In this document: positions 7,805 to 15,946 of the stretch, piece after piece
Position numbering within the stretch: the stretch's first letter is position 1
Layout: each line of letters opens with the position of its first letter
NCBI RefSeq assembly: GCF_048323755.1
Contig: NZ_JBLWFS010000007.1
Coordinates: 62,001-126,000 of the forward strand
Length of the DNA: 64,000 nucleotides
Direction of reading: 5' to 3'
Source of the DNA: Alkalihalobacterium sp048323755
GTDB lineage: Bacteria > Bacillota > Bacilli > Bacillales > Bacillaceae_F
The notes under the pieces: generated by a model
Databases searched by the model: none
What the model was told of the DNA's origin: nothing
Seen by the model: the letters and a program-made list of their open reading frames with translations, nothing else
Program-made: the position numbers and the translations under genes

Positions 7805-8483
7805 AAAAGGGGAAATACTCGTGTTATTAGTTGAAGATGATCCAATGGTCCAGGAAGTTAACCGAATGTTTATAGAAAAGATTGATGGATTTACAGTCGT
7901 TGGCGTAGCTGCAACTGGTGAACTGGGAAGACAGCAAATACAAAAGTATAAGCCTCACTTAGTTCTTTTAGATGTATACATGCCTGGTATTGACGGGGTT
8001 GAGTTGATCAAACAAATCCGAAAAGAACTAATTGATGTCGATATCATTGCCGTTACCGCTGCTAACGATACAGATACCGTTAAAACATTGCTTCGTCACG
8101 GGGTAGTAGACTATATTGTAAAACCGTTTACCTTTGAACGGTTAGAAAAGGCATTGATACAGTATAAGACTGTATACAAACAATTAAATTACGTTGATAA
8201 AGTTTCTCAAGAAAAGTTAGATCATATTACTTTTCAACAAGAAGTGAAACAAGATACAACCCTGCCAAAAGGTTTGCATATACACACTTTAAATCAAATT
8301 AATGATTATCTAAATAAAATGGATACAGCTAAATCAGCTGAGGAAATAGGAAGTGAAGTCGGTCTAGCTAGAGTAACCGTTCGTCGTTATCTGAATTATT
8401 TAGAGAACATAGGACAAGTTGAAATGGAGTTAACGTACGGAACAATAGGTCGTCCTATTCAGTTATATCGATTGAAACAATAG
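7785..8483 (+). CDS. dctR: Response regulator of the CitB/DcuR (DctR) family
   Basis: 232 residues: an N-terminal receiver (about 10-130) with acidic pair VEDD, phospho-acceptor Asp63 in LLDVYMPG, switch TAAND and YIVKPF, then a C-terminal helix-turn-helix (about 180-215, SAEEIGSEVGLARVTVRRYL). This architecture pairs with CitA/DcuS-type kinases, as does the upstream gene. GTG 7785 sits close behind GGGAGG and ATG 7794 is 12 bases away, so either may be used. Likely targets are C4-dicarboxylate transport genes; the sodium:dicarboxylate symporter at 15947 is the obvious candidate in the window. Confidence 0.9.
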   Translation: MSAMPYKKGEILVLLVEDDPMVQEVNRMFIEKIDGFTVVGVAATGELGRQQIQKYKPHLVLLDVYMPGIDGVELIKQIRKELIDVDIIAVTAANDTDTVKTLLRHGVVDYIVKPFTFERLEKALIQYKTVYKQLNYVDKVSQEKLDHITFQQEVKQDTTLPKGLHIHTLNQINDYLNKMDTAKSAEEIGSEVGLARVTVRRYLNYLENIGQVEMELTYGTIGRPIQLYRLKQ

Positions 8484-8492
8484 GAGGAAAAG

Positions 8493-9545
8493 ATGAGAGG
8501 GTTAATTACAATCTGTTCCTTCTTAATTATAGGGGTATTAACTGCCTATTATATAGGGTTTGGTTTTGGTGAAAAACAAGAACCCAAGGCAGTAGACAAA
8601 GAATTAGAAGGATTAAACGAAAAGTATGTATTACGCTTTAGTCATGTTGTCGCGGAAAATACACCAAAAGGACTTGCTGCATCAATGTTTGCACAGTTAG
8701 TAAGAGAGAAAACAGAGGGCTGGGTAGAAGTACAAGTTTTTCCTAATGCTAGTTTGTATGAAGCGCAAGGAGAGTTTGGTGGATTAATGAGAAATGAAGT
8801 TCATATTATTGCACCAGCATTTTCTGAAGTAACCGTATTAGATCCGAAATGGCTCGTATTAGACTTACCTTATGTCTTTCAGGATGAGCAAATGATAGAG
8901 AACGCCTTTAACGGGAAAGTCGGAAGTCTATTATTTGAAAGTGTTGAGGAATATGGGTTACACGGGATTGCTTATTGGGACAACAGTTTTAAGCAATTTA
9001 CAAACAATGTTAGACCAGTAACTAGACCAGAGGATATTGAAGGGCTTTCGGTCCGGGTGATGCCAAGCGAGGCCTTAATTGAAACTTACCAGGTTTTAGG
9101 AGCGAATCCGTTGTTATTTCCATTTAATGAAGTATACGATGTATTGAGTGCAGGAATTGTTGACGGGACTGAAAACACATTATCTAATATCTATTCAAAA
9201 GGTTTTTACCAACAACAAAAGTATTTGACATTGAGCAATCATAATTATTTAGGGTATGCCGTATTTATGAATAAGGAATTTTGGGATACTCTTCCTACCG
9301 ATTATCAAAATAGTATTATGGAAGCCATGAAAGAAGTGACTTTATGGTTGCGGGAACATACTAAATCCATAAATGAAGAAATGTTAGAAAGAATTGAAAA
9401 AAGCGGTCAAATAGAAATTCATTATCAAACTGAAGATGAAAAAAACTCATGGAAACAAGCATTTAAACCTATATATGAAAAATATAGCGGTGTCATTGGT
9501 GAAGAACTAATGAAAGAGATACAAAGATTACAAAATAATCATTAG
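8493..9545 (+). CDS. dctB: TRAP-type C4-dicarboxylate binding protein, probably a co-sensor
   Basis: 350 residues. An N-terminal membrane anchor or signal (about 4-25) has no lipobox cysteine. The DctP-fold follows, with LRFSHVVAENTPKGLAA, VEVQVFPNASLYEAQGEF, the conserved arginine in LSVRVMPSEAL and FNEVYDVLSAGIVDGTEN. It starts 9 bases after the regulator stop behind AGGAGG and ends the operon. TRAP binding proteins normally travel with DctQ and DctM membrane subunits; none is present here. In B. subtilis the dctB product works with DctS as a sensing partner, and the same is inferred here. Confidence 0.87.
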   Translation: MRGLITICSFLIIGVLTAYYIGFGFGEKQEPKAVDKELEGLNEKYVLRFSHVVAENTPKGLAASMFAQLVREKTEGWVEVQVFPNASLYEAQGEFGGLMRNEVHIIAPAFSEVTVLDPKWLVLDLPYVFQDEQMIENAFNGKVGSLLFESVEEYGLHGIAYWDNSFKQFTNNVRPVTRPEDIEGLSVRVMPSEALIETYQVLGANPLLFPFNEVYDVLSAGIVDGTENTLSNIYSKGFYQQQKYLTLSNHNYLGYAVFMNKEFWDTLPTDYQNSIMEAMKEVTLWLREHTKSINEEMLERIEKSGQIEIHYQTEDEKNSWKQAFKPIYEKYSGVIGEELMKEIQRLQNNH

Positions 9546-9578
9546 AAAGAGGCTGAATTTATCATTCAGCCTCTTTTT
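9546..9578 (+). terminator. Terminator of the dctSRB operon
   Basis: AAAGAGGCTGAAT / ATTCAGCCTCTTT stem with a 5-base loop and T-run, immediately after the dctB stop. Confidence 0.9.
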
Positions 9579-9675
9579 AATCCGTGCTATGTTGTATTAA
9601 TGTCCAATTCAGAAGAAGAAGTTGCAGATAATAATAATTAAAGGTTGAAAATTAAGAAAATTTAGATTAGTATAG

Positions 9676-9704
9676 TGTTATTAATACTAACCGGTTAGTA
9701 TAAT
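9676..9704 (+). promoter_or_regulatory. Promoter with an overlapping 18-bp perfect palindromic operator
   Basis: ATACTAACCGGTTAGTAT at 9684-9701 is a perfect palindrome. It overlaps TATAAT (9699-9704) and fills the spacer to a weak -35 (TGTTAT, 9676-9681). The size, symmetry and central CCGG resemble TetR-family operators. No TetR gene is in the window. Confidence 0.75.
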
Positions 9705-9729
9705 TTACGGAAAAGGAGGAGTGTTTATC

Positions 9730-10173
9730 GTGTTAGAAAATTTTCGTTTTTATTACCCAATAAGAGTAAGGTACTCTGAAATTGATGGCCAAAAAATTGT
9801 CTTTAATGCGCATTATTCTACGTACATTGATGTGGCGTCAACTGAATATTTTAGGGAGATCATTGGTTCCAATTGGACAGAATTAGCAGAAACGAATACT
9901 TTTGATTTAGTACTAGCAAAAATTACAATTGAGTATCATCAACCGGCTAAGTTAGATGATGTCGTTCATGTGCATTGTCGGATTAAAAAACTTGGTCGAT
10001 CGAGTATGATATGCTCGTATGTGATCACTCGAGGAGACAATAATGAAATTCTAGTAAGCGCTGAATCTGTACAAGTTTCTTATAATTCAGAAACAGGGCG
10101 GTCACAACCTATTCCTGATGATATTGTCGAAAAAATACAAGCATATGAAGGAGATCTACTAGAAACGAAATAG
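9730..10173 (+). CDS. Acyl-CoA thioesterase of the 4HBT/YbgC hot-dog family
   Basis: 147 residues with the single hot-dog fold. The N-terminal YPIRVRYSEIDGQKIVFNAHYSTYIDVASTEYF segment (residues about 8-40) holds the family's active-site region, where most members have an Asp in VRYxDTDxxG; here the position is Glu in RYSEIDGQ. The central YHQPAKLDDVVHV and RIKKLGRSSM are typical. It would hydrolyse a short or aromatic acyl-CoA. GTG 9730 is chosen because AGGAGG (9714-9719) is 10 bases away; GTG 9721 touches that site. It is the first gene of the operon, directly behind the palindromic operator. Confidence 0.85.
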   Translation: MLENFRFYYPIRVRYSEIDGQKIVFNAHYSTYIDVASTEYFREIIGSNWTELAETNTFDLVLAKITIEYHQPAKLDDVVHVHCRIKKLGRSSMICSYVITRGDNNEILVSAESVQVSYNSETGRSQPIPDDIVEKIQAYEGDLLETK

Positions 10174-10184
10174 GAGGTGTTGCT

Positions 10185-10652
10185 GTGCTATCATTCTATC
10201 GTAATAAATGGGAAGCATATGTAGGAATTACTCAACATGAAGCTTCCAATCTGCTCGAAAAAGTACTTAAAACTAGAAAAATACCAACTACTAAAACAAC
10301 CAATCCACCAATTTATATCTACGACTCTAACCACGATCAAATCATTTATAAAACCAAAGACCTCGAAATCTCTATTATTTATGTTTCTGCTGACCCATTA
10401 ACTAGATTTTTTTCAACACTAATGGGGACACGGCGACATTTAAAAGGAATTAGTTACCTCTCTATTACATTTACACCTGAAACGAAGCGAGAACTCGCTA
10501 AAATATTAACAGATTTCTATCATAATTGTCCGGAAGAACCTTGGAGAATTATGGGACACCCTAGGTTTCAATTTGCATTTTTATTACAGTTAATTAATAA
10601 ACGAAAATGGAAAAAAGCCTGTAATGTAAACTACTTGAAGGAGTCGTTCTAA
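10185..10652 (+). CDS. Unknown protein in the acyl-CoA operon
   Basis: I do not recognise this 155-residue protein. It has a good SD (AGGAGG at 10172-10177) before GTG 10185, and its stop TAA shares its last A with the next ATG, so translation is coupled. There is no signal peptide. The sequence is basic and mixed alpha/beta, with IYIYDSNHDQIIYKTKDLEISIIYVSADP in the middle (residues about 43-71) and WRIMGHPRFQFAFLLQL near the end. Its place between a thioesterase and an acyl-CoA carboxyltransferase suggests a role in the same pathway, perhaps binding an acyl-CoA intermediate, but nothing in the sequence proves that. Confidence 0.8.
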   Translation: MLSFYRNKWEAYVGITQHEASNLLEKVLKTRKIPTTKTTNPPIYIYDSNHDQIIYKTKDLEISIIYVSADPLTRFFSTLMGTRRHLKGISYLSITFTPETKRELAKILTDFYHNCPEEPWRIMGHPRFQFAFLLQLINKRKWKKACNVNYLKESF

Positions 10653-12193
10653 TGGAAGAAGTAAGTATGGAGCAATATATTCATGATTTACAGGAGAGAA
10701 AAAAACGCTCTCTCGATTACGGGAAAAATAAAAGGAAAGATGAACAAAATGCACTAGCAAGGGAGAGAATAGAAAAGCTTGTAGACCCCGGCACATTTTT
10801 AGAACTTGGGTTACTAGCACACTCAGATGTACCTGGATTTGAAGAAAAAACACCTGCTGACGGTTTAATATGCGGTCTTGCCAAAATTAATGGACGTCCG
10901 GTAGTTGTTGAAGCGATCGATAAATATGTGATGGCTGGTACAGAAGGTGCTGTTCATTTAAGGAAATCTCACATGGCCCATGAATATGCAATAAAGCGAG
11001 GCCTCCCAATCTTTAACCTAGCAGAAGGAGGCGGTTTACGTATGCCGGATGGGATGGGCTCAGATGGTATAAGTGACAAACTGTTTCCAGATAGTCTTTT
11101 AACAGTCGGCCGTCAAGTCCCGATGATAACAGGGATTTTTGGTGATAGTTTTGGAGGTCCTACATGGATGGCCGTTTCATCTGATTTCGTATCACAAGTA
11201 AAAGGAACTTGCATGGCTGTTGCCGGACCTAGAATGTTGGAGATGGCGACTGGTGAAAAAGTAGATTTAGAGGAATTAGGTGGTTGGAGAGTTCATGCCG
11301 AAGAAACAGGACAAATCGATCATGCGGGTGATGATGAAGCTGATACGATAGCAGCAATGAAAGAATTCTTTAGTTTTTTACCTGCTCATGAAGATGAACT
11401 TCCACCTCGTAGAGAGACAAAGGATAATCCAAACCGGCAAGTAGAGGAGTTGCTGGATATTGTACCAACTAGAAGAACAAGAGCTTATGATATGAAAAAA
11501 GTTATTAAGGCGATTGTTGATGATGGTCAGTTCTTTGAATTAAAACCACTGTTTGGTAAGTCGCTTCTTACAGGATTGGCTCATCTAGACGGAAGAGTTG
11601 TAGGAATTATCGCAAATCAACCTATACAATTTGCTGGCTCTAGTGGAGCTGAAGAGTGTGATAAGGCAACTGATTTTATTTGTTTATGTGATTCATATCA
11701 TATTCCTATTATTTTCTTACATGATATACCTGGTTTTCGCGTAAGCAGCAATGCGGAAAAGAAAAGAATCCCAACGAAAATAATGGTTTGGAATCAAGCA
11801 CTTGCAAGAGCTACTGTACCGAAGGTATCCATCATTATTCGAAAGAGTATAGGAGCTGCTTTTGGAAATATGTGTGGACCGACAATGGGAGGGGATTTTG
11901 TTTTTGCTTGGCCGACAGCAGAAATTAATTTTACAGGGCCTGAGGTAGGTATAAATGTGGTTTATGGAAAAAAACTGATGCAAGCTGATAACCCTAAAGA
12001 AGCACGTCAAGAACTATTATCTAAATGGGAGTTTGATAGTTCGCCGTTTAAAGCTGCAAGTAAATATTATATTGATGATGTAATTGACCCGCGTGATACA
12101 AGAAAAATCTTAGCGCAATCACTTGAGTTTGCGTGTTCGCGTGATGGTGGGAGAAGTAAAAGACTGTTAGCCGATTGGCCTACAGGTTTTTAA
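10652..12193 (+). CDS. Acyl-CoA carboxyltransferase subunit (propionyl-CoA carboxylase beta type)
   Basis: 513 residues with two crotonase-like carboxyltransferase halves. The N half (about 1-250) has LARERIEKLVDPGTFLELG and NLAEGGGLRMPDGMG; the C half (about 265-513) has DIVPTRRTRAYDM, FLHDIPGFRVSSNAEKK, IIRKSIGAAFGNMCGPTMGG and the DVIDPRDTRKIL end. The family moves a carboxyl group between biotin and the alpha carbon of an acyl-CoA; propionyl- or methylmalonyl-CoA is the commonest substrate. GAAGGAG is 8 bases before the ATG. No biotin carboxylase or biotin carrier gene is in the window, so its partner subunit or a decarboxylase role is unknown. Confidence 0.88.
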   Translation: MEEVSMEQYIHDLQERKKRSLDYGKNKRKDEQNALARERIEKLVDPGTFLELGLLAHSDVPGFEEKTPADGLICGLAKINGRPVVVEAIDKYVMAGTEGAVHLRKSHMAHEYAIKRGLPIFNLAEGGGLRMPDGMGSDGISDKLFPDSLLTVGRQVPMITGIFGDSFGGPTWMAVSSDFVSQVKGTCMAVAGPRMLEMATGEKVDLEELGGWRVHAEETGQIDHAGDDEADTIAAMKEFFSFLPAHEDELPPRRETKDNPNRQVEELLDIVPTRRTRAYDMKKVIKAIVDDGQFFELKPLFGKSLLTGLAHLDGRVVGIIANQPIQFAGSSGAEECDKATDFICLCDSYHIPIIFLHDIPGFRVSSNAEKKRIPTKIMVWNQALARATVPKVSIIIRKSIGAAFGNMCGPTMGGDFVFAWPTAEINFTGPEVGINVVYGKKLMQADNPKEARQELLSKWEFDSSPFKAASKYYIDDVIDPRDTRKILAQSLEFACSRDGGRSKRLLADWPTGF

Positions 12194-12211
12194 TAGAAGG
12201 GAGATATGAAT

Positions 12212-13891
12212 ATGGAAAAGGTTTGGTTAAAAAATTGGCCTGAAGGTGTTTCTACCACTTTACAATATCGTCTAGGGAAAAAGCCATTACACGAGTATGT
12301 AAAACAAAATGCAATAGATACACCGCAGAGAACCGCTTATATTTATTATGGAAGGCAAATTACATGCTTAGAAGTAGAAGAAAATTCTCAAAAACTAGCA
12401 AATTACTTATTAGAAAAAGGAGTAAAAAAAGGTGACCGAATTGGACTGTTTATGCAAAATTGTCCACAGTATATCTTTTCTCATTATGCAATTCAAAAAA
12501 TTGGTGCCATTGTATGTCCATTAAACCCAATGTATAAAGCTTCTGAGCTTGAGTATTTACTAAATGAAATGGAAGCAAAAGCTGTTATTTCTGCACAAGA
12601 GTTATATCCTAACTTGGAGCAAATACGTGGCAAAATTTCTACACTGGAGTTCGTATTTACGACGAATTATGCTGACTTTTTACCTACGGAACCATCTTTA
12701 CCGATACCAGAAGAATTAAAGTTAGAGAAGCTTACACCAGAGGGAACGATAGATTTATCGGAAGTTTTTACGAATGAATTGAAAGATCAAGAAAGTCACC
12801 AAGTTAACCCAAGTGAAGATGTTGCATTAATGGTATTTACTTCGGGTACAACAGGCCGTCCTAAGGGAGCTATGTTAACTTATGAAAACGCTTTATTTAA
12901 AACGGCTGCTTCGGTTCATGCACAGAAAGGAGATGATGATGATACATGGTTATCTGTTATGCCACTTTGTCATATCGCTGGTATGGTTATGGGCGTTAAC
13001 ATTCCGATATACACAAACACTCCATGTGTCTTACTGACTCGCTTTGAACCGGAAGCTACGATACAAGCAATTGAAAAGTATAAAGTCACGACTTGGTATA
13101 GTATAGCTCCAATTAACGCAGGATTATTAACTTATCCAGGAATACAAGAAAGAGATCTATCATCTTTAAAAATAAATTTAGCGACGAGTTTCGGTATACC
13201 TGTAACAGAAGAACTAGCGAATAAATGGAAAACGCTTACAAACGGATGTTTAATGTTCGAAGCTGCTTATGGTTTAAGTGAGACACATACTTGTGACACC
13301 TTCATGCCGGCAGATAAAGTCGTATTCGGGAGTTGTGGGATACCGACGTTTGAAACAGATATCCGCATACTTGACTTAAGTACAAAAGAAGAATTACCAC
13401 CTGGTGAAACTGGAGAAATTACGATAAAAAATCCAGGGGTATTTAAAGGATATTGGAAGCGACCAGATGCAACGAGTGAGACATTAAAGGATGGTTGGGT
13501 CCATACTGGAGATATTGGATGTATTAGTGAAGAAGGATATTTGTATTTTAAAGGTCGAGTGAAGGAGATGATTAAGTCTTCCGGCTACAGCGTTTTTCCA
13601 GAAGATGTAGAAGCGCTATTAATGGAGCACCCTTCTATAGCTCAAGTAGCAGTGGTTGGAGTTCCTGATGAAACAAGAGGAGAAGCTGTTAAAGCTTTTG
13701 TTGTATTAAAGCCTGATGCAGCAGGAACGATTAGTGAAGCAGAAGTTGTAAACTGGGCAAAAAATCATATGGCGGCATTTAAGTATCCTCGCTATGTAGA
13801 ATTTAGAGACAGTCTTCCTGCGACAGGAGCAGGTAAAGTGCTTAGAAGACTACTGAAAGAAGAAAAAGCGACAGAGACCAAACATGCATAA
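12212..13891 (+). CDS. AMP-forming acyl-CoA ligase
   Basis: 559 residues of the ANL superfamily. The ATP-loop FTSGTTGRPKGAM is near 209-221, the aromatic-turn YGLSETHT near 355, GWVHTGDIG near 427, the hinge KGRVKEMIKSSGYSVFPEDVE broken as KGRVKEMIKSSGY then SVFPEDVE near 445-465, and the catalytic lysine in GAGKVLRR near 540. It activates a carboxylate to its CoA thioester with ATP. ATG 12212 has GAAGGGAG 8 bases upstream, whereas ATG 12206 is too close to it. Only 18 bases separate it from the carboxyltransferase. The acid is not predictable from sequence; the neighbouring symporter probably imports it. Confidence 0.9.
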   Translation: MEKVWLKNWPEGVSTTLQYRLGKKPLHEYVKQNAIDTPQRTAYIYYGRQITCLEVEENSQKLANYLLEKGVKKGDRIGLFMQNCPQYIFSHYAIQKIGAIVCPLNPMYKASELEYLLNEMEAKAVISAQELYPNLEQIRGKISTLEFVFTTNYADFLPTEPSLPIPEELKLEKLTPEGTIDLSEVFTNELKDQESHQVNPSEDVALMVFTSGTTGRPKGAMLTYENALFKTAASVHAQKGDDDDTWLSVMPLCHIAGMVMGVNIPIYTNTPCVLLTRFEPEATIQAIEKYKVTTWYSIAPINAGLLTYPGIQERDLSSLKINLATSFGIPVTEELANKWKTLTNGCLMFEAAYGLSETHTCDTFMPADKVVFGSCGIPTFETDIRILDLSTKEELPPGETGEITIKNPGVFKGYWKRPDATSETLKDGWVHTGDIGCISEEGYLYFKGRVKEMIKSSGYSVFPEDVEALLMEHPSIAQVAVVGVPDETRGEAVKAFVVLKPDAAGTISEAEVVNWAKNHMAAFKYPRYVEFRDSLPATGAGKVLRRLLKEEKATETKHA

Positions 13892-13973
13892 AACGATAAA
13901 GATTGAAAGAGGGAAAATAAGCACGGTTTCTTTTTTTTAATGACTACCTAATTAAATACTAGGGGGAAACGGA

Positions 13974-14213
13974 ATGAATAAGCAATGGTACTCTCTGCCG
14001 CGACGTGACTGTGTTTTATTAATTGGGCTTATCGTGTACTCAGCCATATTTTTTCTTCCTTGGAGTTATGACATTATGATCTTCAATGTTACATTACTAG
14101 CTTGGGGCGCTTACGGATTGCACCTTATCGCTCCTATAGTAGCGATTTTATTTATCTTATCAGAACGAAATGCAAATGTCAGTGTAGATCATAAGCAAGA
14201 TCAACAGCTATAA
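13974..14213 (+). CDS. Small two-helix membrane partner of a sodium:solute symporter
   Basis: 79 residues with two hydrophobic helices (about 14-32 and 36-61) and a short polar tail. AGGGGGAAA precedes ATG 13974. Small DUF997/DUF3311-like proteins of this size regularly precede PanF-type sodium:solute symporters, as here with a 15-base gap to the next start. The RRDCVLLIGLIVYSAIFFLP opening fits that group. It is probably an accessory subunit of the transporter; its job is not established. Confidence 0.8.
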   Translation: MNKQWYSLPRRDCVLLIGLIVYSAIFFLPWSYDIMIFNVTLLAWGAYGLHLIAPIVAILFILSERNANVSVDHKQDQQL

Positions 14214-14228
14214 AAGGAGGGATATGTA

Positions 14229-15701
14229 ATGAAAACCGTTGAGCTCTCGATCATGATTGCCTACTTATTGTTTCTAGTCGTACTAGGGTTAATAACGCAA
14301 CATAAAATTTCAAAATCGACATCAAGTATTGATGAATATTACGTTGCGGGAAGAAAAATTGGAACGGGTGTGAATTCTTTAGCGATGCTTGCTGCTCTTG
14401 GGAGCGGTGGTTCCTTTATGGCTGGGGCTGGGACGATATGGAACTTAGGTTTTCCTTTTTTAGCCTGGATGACAGTTGGGTCGATTGTTGGATTTTCGGT
14501 CGCGAGTGTCCTCGTAGCTAAACCGTTACGTAACTCTCAAAAGTTTACCGTATCTGAATTTATTAATGATCGGTACGGGGGACAATTTTTTAAGATTGCC
14601 ATTCCAGTTGTTATCATTATCGGTTCAGCCATGTATTTAATGTCACAAATGAGAGCGGGAGGGCTAATTGCTTCTTATGTAACTGGTTTCTCCTATGAAT
14701 GGGGATTAGTCATCATTACACTTGTGTTTATCTTTTATGTATCATTAGGTGGTATGTTAGCAGTTACATGGACTAATATACTCCAAGGTTTTATGATGAT
14801 ATTCTTAATTTCCTCTATCGTTATTGCTGGTATTTATCACCTTCCGATTGGGTGGTCTAGCTTTCTTATGGAGGCGACTGTAGCTAACCCTGCATTAGGT
14901 GTAGTTGGAGCGACTGTCCCTGTAGCCGCATATTTAGGGGCCTTTGTTACATGGGCTACAGCCGTTTGTGTAACACCACATTTAGTCATGCGAATATTCA
15001 CTGCTTCTAACGTGCGTTCGGCTAAGTTGTCTTTAAATATAAGTATGTTGATCTTTGGGATTTTGATGTTAGGGGCCACACTCGTAGTAGTCCCGTATAT
15101 ACCTACATTAGATGCAACTGCTTTACAAAACAATGCACCAGATATGTGGCTGCTTTTAGTAGCCAATGAGTTTTTTGGTCCGATAATAATGGGGATTATT
15201 ACAGCTGGAATTATGGCAGCCGTCATGTCCTCAACGGATGCGTTACTGTTAGCAGTAAGTAGTGCTTTTGCATATGACCTTTATAAAGGAGTATTATCCC
15301 CGAATGCTAGCTATAAACAAGTGTTACGGGCATCAGCAATATTTACATGGATAGTCGGTATAGCAGTAATGCTTTTAACATTAAATCCTCCACCGTTCTT
15401 AATTGTTCTCTATACAGCTGCAGTTGGATTTATGGTTTCAGCCTTATTTGGCCCACTAGTACTTGGAATTTGGTGGAAGCGAGCGACCCAGCAAGGAGCG
15501 ATTTGCGCGTTACTAGTTGGGGGAGTATCATTCCTGGTCCTTTTCTTAGGGTTTAGCATGCCATTCAATTCAGAAATACTAATTGCCTTACCATTGTCTC
15601 TCATAACGATGTTTGTCGTTTCCTATTTAGGAAAGCAACCTTCACAAGAAATGGTGAAGAAGATGGATGCTTATCATCAAGAAACGCATGTTAATTTATA
15701 G
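14229..15701 (+). CDS. Sodium:solute symporter (SSS family, PanF-like)
   Basis: 490 residues and about 13 membrane helices. The family signature is present: SIDEYYVAGRKIGTGVNSLA near the N-terminus, ALGSGGSFMAGAG, VSLGGMLAVTWTNILQGFMM around 175-195, and AAVMSSTDALLLAVSS near 335, where Ser/Thr form the Na+ site. AAAAGGAGG precedes the ATG. Being last in an operon with an acyl-CoA ligase, it most likely imports an organic acid with Na+. The strong terminator after it ends the cluster. Confidence 0.9.
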   Translation: MKTVELSIMIAYLLFLVVLGLITQHKISKSTSSIDEYYVAGRKIGTGVNSLAMLAALGSGGSFMAGAGTIWNLGFPFLAWMTVGSIVGFSVASVLVAKPLRNSQKFTVSEFINDRYGGQFFKIAIPVVIIIGSAMYLMSQMRAGGLIASYVTGFSYEWGLVIITLVFIFYVSLGGMLAVTWTNILQGFMMIFLISSIVIAGIYHLPIGWSSFLMEATVANPALGVVGATVPVAAYLGAFVTWATAVCVTPHLVMRIFTASNVRSAKLSLNISMLIFGILMLGATLVVVPYIPTLDATALQNNAPDMWLLLVANEFFGPIIMGIITAGIMAAVMSSTDALLLAVSSAFAYDLYKGVLSPNASYKQVLRASAIFTWIVGIAVMLLTLNPPPFLIVLYTAAVGFMVSALFGPLVLGIWWKRATQQGAICALLVGGVSFLVLFLGFSMPFNSEILIALPLSLITMFVVSYLGKQPSQEMVKKMDAYHQETHVNL

Positions 15702-15727
15702 ACGGTAATTTGTAAATATATAATGAT

Positions 15728-15773
15728 AAAAGACACGTAGGTTAGGGGAAGTTCCCCTTCCTCGTGTCTTTTT
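15728..15773 (+). terminator. Terminator of the acyl-CoA/symporter operon
   Basis: AAAAGACACG / CGTGTCTTTT outer stem enclosing AGG/CCT and GGGGAA-TTCCCC, followed by a T-run. Confidence 0.9.
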
Positions 15774-15890
15774 ATTGACCTCTTTACACGTTAGAACAGT
15801 CCATAACCTTTCTAGTAACCTAAGTTACCAACAATAACTAAGACCAAAAAGAACAAAAGTAGACCTTTATGTACAAAATTACAAATATAA

Positions 15891-15905
15891 ATGTAAGCGT
15901 TTTAT
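15891..15905. promoter_or_regulatory. Candidate CcpA cre site upstream of the dicarboxylate symporter
   Basis: ATGTAAGCGTTTTAT matches the cre consensus WTGNAANCGNWNNCW at all fixed positions except the late C. It is 42 bases before the symporter ATG, placed for repression by preferred sugars. Confidence 0.4.
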
Positions 15906-15946
15906 ACTTAGAATAGTAAAAATATTCTTGAGGGGGAGAATAATTT

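Noticed and set aside
13892..13973. Terminator between the acyl-CoA ligase and the small membrane protein
   Set aside because: A T-run is present but the only stem is GAAA/TTTC with a long loop; the genes are kept as one probable operon.
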